64,000 nt of DNA from Lotus japonicus (Eukaryota; Streptophyta; Magnoliopsida; Fabales; Fabaceae), in the NCBI RefSeq assembly GCF_012489685.1, contig NC_080044.1, forward strand, positions 48,484,964-48,548,963. The letters are read 5' to 3'. This document shows, piece after piece, positions 55,588 through 64,000 of this stretch. Numbering within the stretch: position 1 is the stretch's first letter; every line of letters begins with the position of its first letter. Position numbers and translations under genes: made by a program. The notes under the pieces are model-generated. The model ran no database searches and had not been told where the DNA came from. It worked only from the letters and a program-made list of their open reading frames with translations.

Positions 55588-57329
55588 TTAAGATGACTGT
55601 AATTTTGTTGGATTTCTTGTGTTATGATTACTGTAATTTTGTTAGAACCAGTGGAATTCTTGTGTTTGTAGTGGATCTTTGTAATATCATGGTTGTTGAT
55701 CTTTCTAGTCTAATTAGAATGTTTGTGTTGGCATGAAATTTAGCTTCTTTTTTTGTTTGTTTATCATTACAATTGTCCAATTTTATGAATCTTAAATTCA
55801 GTTTACTTAGTTTGTGCAAAGAGAAGGGTCTAGTTTGTGCATGACATACTGTTCGTTTAGTTTCTGCTATGACAGTGCCTGCATGAAATCGTACATTTAA
55901 AGTGCAATAGCAACGCACCTTTAAAGTGCGACGTTAACTCACCTTTAAAGTGCGATTTGAAGCACACTTTAAAGATGCGATAACATCCAACTTTAAAGGT
56001 GCGGGAGGCATCGCACTTTAAAGGTGCAATACAATACAGAAACAGACAATAAAGTTAAAACAGAAGGGAAATAATTGAAACTGAATGCAGTGTACAAAAA
56101 CAATAGCTTATAAAAGTACTTTATTTAGAATTTATTTAAGATATCTTTAAGATACAAGTACAATGACCCCTAAACCCTAAACTTAATACTAAAAAAATAC
56201 AAGTACAATGACCCCTATAAGGATACCATAAGGACTATTTTAATCACCATTCATTTCTTGAGATCCTCTTCTTCTTCATGTCCAATCCTCATCTTCTTCA
56301 AGTCCTATGCGCCAATTGAGCACTATCATAATACTTCCATAATTACAAATTAAATGGTCTCTGAAGAGCATTTTCTTAGCATTTTCTACTAGAGCATGGT
56401 CTCATTGTATCTAGCTTCTTTGTGTATGATGGTCACACCTACATTAGCTACTTGGACATTCTGAATATGAATAGCCAAATTTTGAATGCACAAAGAAGCT
56501 AATGTTGGGGATGATATCCACTAGACCCCAACCATTGTTAACCAAGAAACAAGAATGCATAAGAAGTAGGAAAAAGGGAGAAGAAGAACATCAAAACTAA
56601 AAGAAGAATGGAAGAAGATTTGTGTGAGAAGAAGGAGAAATGAAGCCTTATTTATAGAACCTGAAACTGCATAGAAATTAACAGTCTAAAGAAATGTTTA
56701 ACATGTGTGTTTATTGGAAATTGAGAGTTTTTTACCGGTTCATAAGTTATAATTAAAGCGGTCGGTGTGTTACACACACACTTTTAGAGTGTGTCTAACG
56801 CACTTTTAGAGTGCGTCAACTTCGCACTTCCAAACTGTGTGTACATCGCACTTTGAAACTGCATGCGCATCACACTTTGAAACTGCGAGTGAAATATCGA
56901 CAGTGATGTTTTTGGATTTTCCAATTTTCTCAAAGGTCCAAATAGATGTCGGAGATCTGAATGACAATTTTCAATCTCATCAATATAGTTGTAAAAATAC
57001 TTTCAGAAACAAAACAATAAAAATTATTTTACCATTATCAGATGATTCTTTTTAAAATGCAATTAATATGGATCTATTTTTTAAGATAAAATCTTATGAT
57101 ATAACTTAAAATTAAGAACTCAATTAAGTAGGTTGGAACAGATTTATTATTCATTAGAATGTTTTTAAAAAATAAAAAGTCCAATTACTATGTATATATT
57201 GGGAATGGAGCTGAAAATGGTTTTCACTCTTTGCATGAATTCCGAAAGGACAATTCATTGGATTCAAAGTGAATAGGCTTCTTCTCACTTTTCTATTGAA
57301 TCAACACTTTTACAAGGCTTGATTTTTAG
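55588..57329. repeat. Intergenic DNA with two clusters of short palindromes
   Basis: Cluster A at about 55897..56030 has six copies of a CACCTTTAAAGTGCG-like palindrome in both orientations. Cluster B at about 56768..56893 has six copies of CGCACTTTnAnACTGCG-like units. They lie about 740 bp apart and could be the subterminal arrays of one DNA transposon. No terminal repeats or transposase were seen. A poorly coding A-rich stretch separates them. Confidence 0.5.
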
Positions 57330-57493
57330 TCTCTCTTCAAGGGGGAGTTGGGTTCTTTAGAAGTAGATGGTCCCTCTATCTACTATAATTATCGCTATTT
57401 GATATCTTTTTTCTTCATTTTCTTCTCTATTATATTAGGTTGAAGTACCCTTGTACTTCATTTTAATATATTCATTGCCTATAAAAAAAAACA
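57330..57493 (+). mobile_element. 5'-truncated LINE, 3' end with A-run
   Basis: Ends TAGGTTGAAGTACCCTTGTACTTC...TTCATTGCCTATAAAAAAAAA, related to the LINE 3' end at 31610..31677. Confidence 0.55.
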
Positions 57494-58370
57494 CTTTTAC
57501 AAACACAACCGATCATGAAGATTCTGATTTTCCAATTAAGAATGACATTATTTGAAATAACCCAATCAACCATTTGCCAGAAAACAACAACCCCGGTCCA
57601 GACTCAGAAATCATTTCATTTGAAAATTTTTAAGGAAGGCCCCACGCAAGCCCAATTATTGATGTGATGTCTAACCAGTAACAATCAATCCGAAACTCCA
57701 CTGCGGGTCCCCCTCACCTCCCCTTCCAATGAGTGGTTCATAGTTCATGTCTTCATGAGTTCATACTTCATACAACATTTTTACTTTTATTTTTCTTGTT
57801 TTTTTACCTCCAATTTCTCTTCAATTTTAATTTATCTTTTAATTTCTGTATTTTTTTCTTATTATATAATTCATTATTTCATCTGAATATATGTGGTGAA
57901 ATTTGAATTGTGAAAGTACTATTTTCCCTTTTTTCCATCCCATTTTTCACCATTTTTTATTTCTCATTTTCTATCACTTTAATTACTGTTTAGAACGTGA
58001 AACATGTGTGTTAAGACTCCCCCCCAATCAAATGGCTTGTCGTATTTGCTTAACATTCTCACATTTCATCATTTAAGTAGGTAATTAAAGGAATTGTCTC
58101 TCAGGGTTAGCTCTCAAGTAGTAAGAGTTAGAGAATATAAAGGTTGAATGGGATAAAGATTGAGAGTCTTGAGTTCAAACTCTAATGAGAAACTAATTCA
58201 CTAATCTTATTAGTCAACTTTTTACTGCTTAGTTCGCTGCTGTGAGACGAGAGATTAGTCTTCCGACTAGTGGAAATAATTTTTTTTCCCTAGTTCATAT
58301 GCTTCATGTGATCCACGTCCTCACACCCGATCTATCCAGAGTTCCAGACAGTTGGAGCTAAAAACTTGTC
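57494..58370. promoter_or_regulatory. Upstream region of the invertase gene with a SINE-like repeat
   Basis: About 0.9 kb. At 58100..58260 the sequence GGTTAGCTCTCAAGTAGTAAGAG (A-box-like) and GAGTTCAAACTCT (B-box-like) suggest a tRNA-derived SINE some 110 bp above the TATA box. The rest is T-rich. No regulatory motif is claimed. Confidence 0.4.
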
Positions 58371-58380
58371 CATATAAAAA
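58371..58380 (+). promoter_or_regulatory. TATA box of invertase gene
   Basis: CATATAAAAA, 86 nt upstream of the ATG. Transcription would start about 30 nt downstream, giving a leader of about 55-65 nt. Confidence 0.55.
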
Positions 58381-58466
58381 CGCAAGCCAATGTCACAAAT
58401 TCCACTACTTTTCTGATTCACTTCACAACACTTTCCCTCTGATTTGGCCACTTTCTTCATCACAAC

Positions 58467-61400
58467 ATGAAGAAAAACCAAGAACAAGAACCATTGCTTC
58501 TTCCAACTTCTCACACCCCCCTCCTCCACCACCAACAGCACCACCACCCTCGCCGCCACCGCAACGACATCCTCCTCATTGTCTTCGGCTCACTCCTCCT
58601 CGCTTCCCTCGTCACCTTCGCCGGCCACAGTGCCTCCAAATCACGCGCTCCTCACCACCATGCTGGTGTGGCGTCATCGGAATCAACAGTGCCTTCCCGC
58701 GCCGTTTCGCGCGGTGTTTCAGAAGGCGTGTCGGAGAAGACGAACAGGTTGTTCGCTGCCGGCGGCGAAGGTGGAGGAGCGGAGTATTTTCCGTGGAACA
58801 ACAGCATGCTGTCGTGGCAGAGAACTACGTTCCATTTTCAACCAGAGAAGAATTGGATGAACGGTAATTTTTAATTGATGCATTCATTGTGCTGAATTTG
58901 ATTTCGTTGTTTGCTTGATTTTCACCGTCAATTCCCAAATCACACGGTTTAATTTGATTGCAATTTGCAAATCAGAACCTGTTTCATGTTTTCTGCGGCG
59001 GAGATAGTGGAATGGAGTTTAATAAGAGATTTGATTGGTTTGTTTGTGTGATTTTTATTTAATTGAAAAAGATACCACTTTTTCCGAACAACATGGATGA
59101 AGATTTTGTCATTCTCTATTGGGAATATACAGAATCTTTATAATAGACAAAAAGAAAAACAGTGAAAAGTGATTAGAATGGTTGTTTTTAGTGTCAAAAA
59201 ACAGTCTTATTTGAATGGTTTTCTTTAATTTTAATTGAATTGAAGTATCAATTTTCACCTTTTTCTCAGGCTAATTTTTTACCTTATTTTTTCATGGATG
59301 ACTCTGGCTTGGAATATTGGGGGAACCTGTTCTTTTGCTATATTGTTCTGCTGCTTCAGATCCTAATGGTGAGAACACTTCTGTCTTTTATCCTTGTGGA
59401 AACTTTATATCAAATTGTATAGTTTTGTTTTATATACACCATTTTTTCATTTATCCCATTTTACTTAATTTTTCTCATTTCTCTTTTGTTTTCTTCTCAA
59501 TTCTCATGTATCATATTTCTCACTTCTCTTTCTTATATAAAATGATATTGGATGGTGAAGAGTTTTTCCTATTAATTGTCGGACACACTCTAAAATTGTC
59601 CCTGTCTCATCGTACATAAGAAGAGAAAAGGGAAAAATAAGATACATGATGAAAAATGAGAACGATAGAAATAAAAATTTGCAAAAATGAGTTGAACAAA
59701 AGAATGAAATTTAAATGAATTATAGTTTTAGTTGAGTTGACACTATCAAAGTAATAAATAGAATTGAAAATACTAGGACCCAGTAACCTGACTACACAGG
59801 CTCAACTAGATTTTGACACCATAAATTTTACCTTGCAAATAAAATCTCATAAATTATGTCAACCCCACAAAATTATTTAGCAAAAGCTTTATCTTTTTCA
59901 ACATTTAAAATTACCAAGTTTCAAAAAAAAAAACATTTAAAATTACCAAAGTTTTCAAAAAGCCAGAATTGCCCCCATCAAACTATTTTGGCCAAATTAC
60001 ATCCTCCATCAGAATCTAGAACGCATAGGCATAATAGTAGTCAGTAAACTCAGTACCTTCAACTTATGCATTTCAGGTCCTATGTACTACAAGGGATGGT
60101 ACCATTTCTTCTACCAGTACAACCCAAACGGTGCCGTATGGGGCGACATAGTTTGGGGACATGCAGTATCAAGAGACATGATCCACTGGCAGCACCTTCC
60201 CCTAGCAATGGTAGCAGACCAATGGTATGACAAAATGGGAGTGTGGACCGGTTCAGCCACCATCTTACCAGACGGTCAGATCATCATGCTCTACACAGGT
60301 TCAACCAATGAGTCAGTGCAGGTTCAGAATCTCGCATACCCTGCTGACCCCTCAGACCCTCTCCTTGTGGACTGGATCAAATACCCTGCAAACCCGGTTC
60401 TGCTCCCTCCACCAGGGATTGGTTTCAAGGACTTCAGGGACCCAACCACAGCTTGGTTCACCTCTGAAGGGAAATGGCGTATCACCATCGGGTCCAAGCT
60501 TAACAAAACCGGCATTGCCTTGGTTTATGACACTGTGGACTTCAAAACCTATGAGCTTAAGAAGGATTTGCTCAATGCTGTCCCTGGCACAGGCATGTGG
60601 GAGTGTGTAGATTTCTTCCCTGTGTCCAAGAAGGGTGAGAATGGATTGGATACTTCTATTAATGGGGGTGATGTGAAGCATGTTATGAAGGTGAGTTTGG
60701 ATGATGATAGACATGATTACTATTCCATTGGGACTTATGATGAGAAGAAGGTTAAGTTCACAGCTGATGATTTGAAGAATGATGTTGGTATTGGATTGAG
60801 GTATGACTATGGTATATTCTATGCTTCCAAGACATTTTTTGATCAGAGTAAGGATAGGAGAGTGTTGTGGGGTTGGATTGGTGAGTCTGACAGCGAATAT
60901 GCTGATGTAGCCAAAGGTTGGGCATCAGTTCAGGTAAATCTAAATTTAAAACCCTTCTTATGGATTCTCTGCATTCACGAAGTCGCGCAATCTTATTCTT
61001 TAAATCACGATCAGTCAGCTCGGATTTTAAATTTATATCTATCATCTGGTTTTTGTGAAATATTTAAAGTGAATGATTTTGATCGGATGGTTCAGATTGC
61101 CTAATTGCGTGACTGTTGGGTACCGTTGCGGCTGCAGGGAACCGAGTTCAGTGTACTTATAATTTTTTAACTCTCTTGCTAGTAATAACTAATAACATTG
61201 TTAAATTTTAATGTGCAGGGTATTCCAAGAACAGTGACACTTGATAAGAAGACTACAACCCACTTACTTCAGTGGCCTATTGCAGAGGTGGATAGTTTAA
61301 GATTAAGAAGCGACGAATTCAAAAATTTGAAGGCAGCGCCAGGGTCAGTGGTGTCACTAGACATTGAATCAGCCACACAGGTTTGTGTTCATGTTTTCAA

Positions 61401-62231
61401 ATTCCTAAAATTTGTAATCCAGAGACATTTGACTAACCTGGCTAGAAGTGATGTATATGTCAATGCAACAGTTGGACATTGTTGCTGAGTTTGAGATAGA
61501 CAAGGAAGCACTAGATAAAGCACCACAATCCAATGTTGAGTACACTTGCAGCACAAGTGGTGGAGCTTCCAAACGAGGTGCCTTGGGACCTTTTGGTTTC
61601 CTAGTTTTGGCAGATAATGGTCTTTCTGAATACACTCCTGTATATTTCTATGTCGTCAAAGGAAGCGACGGAAAGCTTAAGACATCATTCTGCTCTGATC
61701 AATCAAGGTATTAGACATTTCTTAATTTAGCATCAATAATCCGGATCACAATTGTCTGTCATCATTTCTTGTCTCACCATTAAAATTTTGTTATGACACT
61801 TAGAAATGACAAATTGTGGTAAATTGTTACATTGGTTTTGTAGGTCTTCTGTGGCAAATGATGTTCACAAGCAAATCTATGGGAGCGCTGTTCCGGTACT
61901 TGAAGGCGAAAAGTTGTCCTTGAGGGTACTGGTAAGTAGTAGAGCCTCTCACTTTGATACACATCTTATGTGCATTATGCAGACCAAACTGTAATCTTGA
62001 TGGGTTTTTCTGGTTATTACAATTTAGGTGGATCATTCTATAGTTGAAAGCTTTGTTCAAGGTGGAAGGACCACTGTGACATCCCGGGTTTACCCAACAA
62101 GGGCAATCTATGGGGCTGCTCGGTTGTTCTTGTTCAACAATGCTACTGAGGCCACTGTGACAGCCTCATTCAAGATTTGGCAGATGAATTCTGCATTTAT
62201 ACGCCCATACCAACCAGATCAGAAGAGCTAA
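58467..62231 (+). CDS. Vacuolar acid invertase (beta-fructofuranosidase), seven exons
   Basis: Hydrolyses sucrose to glucose and fructose in the vacuole (glycoside hydrolase family 32). Exons with GT-AG borders: 58467..58863, 59360..59368, 60077..60933, 61219..61380, 61472..61707, 61844..61931 and 62028..62231, giving 650 residues, the normal length. ATG 58467 is chosen because it begins the family's N-terminal pro-region: dileucine-type EPLLLP near residue 9, then one membrane anchor at about residues 34-53, used for vacuolar sorting. The catalytic nucleophile is D133 in the NDPNG motif, split over three exons. FRDP has D257 (transition-state stabiliser). WECVDF at 310-315 has E311 as acid/base. 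Valine in WECV, where cell-wall invertases have proline, marks the vacuolar type. The C-terminal beta-sandwich domain covers roughly the last 200 residues, with VDHSIVESF near its end. No disruption is seen, so the gene looks functional. Confidence 0.95.
59360..59368 (+). other. 9-nt mini-exon of the invertase gene
   Basis: ATCCTAATG between acceptor TTCAG and donor GTGAGA. With one base from exon 1 and two from exon 3 it encodes DPNG, the heart of the catalytic motif. One of the smallest known plant exon types, conserved in most plant acid invertase genes. Confidence 0.95.
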
Positions 62232-62571
62232 ACATATTGAATTGGAGATAATGAGAAAGACTCACAATCATGAAGGAAAATGTGTGTGGGTTATTGACCT
62301 TCTCATCAACCCACACAACATGTCTCGTGTTCTTTGCACAAAGCCCATTCCAATATCATTTTTGTCCAATTATTTGATTGCATATGAAAGTCTATTTGCA
62401 AAGAGAAATCCGTTCATTAAGTAAATATGACAATGTTGTCCAATTCTCTAGTGAAAATATGTTATATTTGTTATTATGATAGTTTTTCTTTGGATATATA
62501 TATATATATATATATATATCTTAAATGAAATTTCAATATAATTGTGGTATTTTATAGTTTACTAGTACTTT
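62232..62571. other. 3' flank of invertase gene
   Basis: Probable 3' UTR in the first ~200 nt. No perfect AATAAA is seen. It includes a (TA)n run at 62494..62519. Confidence 0.5.
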
Positions 62572-64000
62572 TTACCCGTGCGATGCACGGGGAATATTCA
62601 TTTTTTGTTTTTGTTTGTTTTGGTTAGGAACGTTGTTGAGGAATTAAGTTCCCCATAATACTATGATAATTTTCCCTGCTCATGATAAACATAGGTGAGT
62701 CATTTCTATCGCTAACTGATTTGATTATTTTTTTCTCCCATTTATGTGAATGTGAAAATCATGTTGAATGATATGATATTATATAATCCTTGTAACACTT
62801 GGATGTTGTAACACTTATTGAATAAATCCTTCAATATTTGAGAAAGAGGCAGTAAGAATGGCAAAACTATTTTCCCTTGGAGATTTTGATCTTTTGCTTA
62901 GTCTTTCTACATACTACATCAATGCTCCACAATATTGACACTCATATGCTCACCAACATCACAATAATATATTTAAACTGAACAATGTAAATATCAATTA
63001 CGAAAGCTCTTGTGGACTAATTAGCATGGTAATATATTGAAATTTTGTTTTAAAAAAGTATTTAAAAACTGCATGTAGGTTCATTCGCATCTGCGTCTTG
63101 CACAGCCATGCCATAGGTTTTCTTGGTAGCTTTTGGGTTTCTAAATCTGTAAAACTGAAACAACAATGCAATGTAATATACTTTCATGAAATGTAAATAG
63201 GATAATAATATTATTATTTTGATCAAAATTTATATGTTAGAATGACATAATAAGTTATGTTTATATTATATAAAACTATTATTTTTACTTTAATTTTTTA
63301 ATGTATTTTTACATTAATGTTGATTCTATAAAGTACTTCACATATATGAAATTCTAAATGAGGTAATTTTTTTTCCAGGTATAAATGAGATCTGTTGAGG
63401 CACATACAACAATGTTAAAGGATAAGAAACAATGTCATAGATAAATATGTTTGATTGGAAAATTGTTTATTGAGATGCGGGTTAATATAGTAAGAAAGTG
63501 GATATGGAGTTGTAGAAGTGGAATGATTTTTACTTTTTACTCATGAATTTAATTTTTTATTTTTGTGTCATGATTAGATACTTTGATGTAGAATTTTAAT
63601 CCAATTTTGAAGGTTATAAATTTTTTAGTGATGATGAGGCTATTCGTGGTTTGGCGGAGGAGCTTAGAGAGAATTGGCCTGTTAGCTTGTAGGTGTTTGA
63701 TGTCGGTTTGTTGGGTTTTGTGCTGGTTTTGTCTGTTGGTTTGGGCTCATGCTACTGTTAGCTTTTGGTCCAGCACTCTTTTTCCTCTCTTGGATTTTTC
63801 CCATTGGGTTTTCCCTTGAGAGGTTTTAATGAGGCTGGCCATGTGGGGGTTTTTTATTTGCAATTGTAAGCCCTTTATTACCTATCTTGCCAACTATGAG
63901 AGGGTTGTTCTCATAGATTCTTCTATTAATAATAACTATCTTTTGCTCTCAAAAAAATAAATTTTAAGTGAATAAGATTGTAGAATATGAAAGGTTCTTG
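62572..64000 (-). mobile_element. Helitron 3' end, element continues past the window
   Basis: On the minus strand the sequence ends ...CCCCGTGCATCGCACGGGTAAAAAGTACTAG, a GC hairpin followed by CTAG, next to host A at 62571 (T on the minus strand). It is closely similar to the Helitron terminus at 32916. The 5'-TC end was not found before position 64000. No Rep/helicase frame is seen in this part. Confidence 0.65.
63605..63957 (+). mobile_element. Possible LINE 3' end inside Helitron
   Basis: A frame ending ELRENWPVSL-stop (about 63650..63692) is followed by a T/G-rich tail, TTCTATTAATAATAACTATC and then CTCAAAAAAATAAA. The ending resembles a retroposed 3' UTR with an A tail. Tentative. Confidence 0.35.

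Noticed and set aside
58352..58867. 171-codon frame overlapping invertase exon 1, rich in proline and arginine
   Set aside because: Out of register with the invertase frame, which has recognised motifs and continues across six introns. This is a shadow of its GC-rich first exon.

Overview
This is nuclear DNA from a flowering plant, most likely a eudicot and probably a legume. The legume call is an inference from the overall look of the genes and repeats, not from a search. The evidence for a plant nuclear genome is intron-containing genes with GT-AG borders, AT-rich intergenic DNA and plant-type transposable elements. There is also a vacuolar invertase gene with the 9-nt mini-exon characteristic of that plant family. 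Only two ordinary host genes are visible, one at each end. Almost everything between them is transposable-element DNA.

Left edge (1-3.4 kb): the last three exons of a transaldolase-family gene on the + strand, then a short intergenic stretch with an old retroelement-like trace and a ~180-bp tandem duplication.

3.4-19.2 kb: a Tat/Ogre-lineage Ty3/gypsy element (TSD CAAAT) that keeps gag and protease but has lost pol. It carries a long broken antisense ORF. Its 3' LTR is split by an Athila-like element (TSD AGCAC). That element encodes gag, protease and a second gag-like piece, with no reverse transcriptase. Its own 3' LTR has had part replaced by an inverted LTR-plus-internal fragment of a sister element.

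19.2-30.3 kb: a SINE and a minus-strand LINE remnant. The LINE is split by a solo LTR (TSD ATGAG). The solo LTR is itself interrupted by a hAT-like element (8-bp TSD), which contains a solo Athila-like LTR, and by a non-autonomous CACTA element.

30.3-36.8 kb: Stowaway-type MITEs, a LINE 3' end, a second SINE and a complete non-autonomous Helitron with a 426-bp tandem duplication.

37.0-49.8 kb: a recent chromovirus-like (Tekay/Del-like) complex arranged internal'-LTR-internal-LTR, with nearly identical 3.7-kb LTRs. Each LTR carries an 18/36-bp minisatellite.

49.8-58.3 kb: the right end of a CACTA-like element, SINE-like repeats and a possible copia LTR remnant. A plant-mobile-domain pseudogene interrupted by a MITE follows, then two clusters of short palindromes and a LINE 3' end.

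58.4-62.2 kb: a complete seven-exon vacuolar acid invertase gene (650 aa, + strand). It is followed by the 3' terminus of another Helitron that runs off the window.

The region is best read as a gene-poor, layered transposon graveyard between two metabolic genes. Several TSDs are exact, so the order of insertions can be reconstructed. No CRISPR array, rRNA or tRNA gene was seen.
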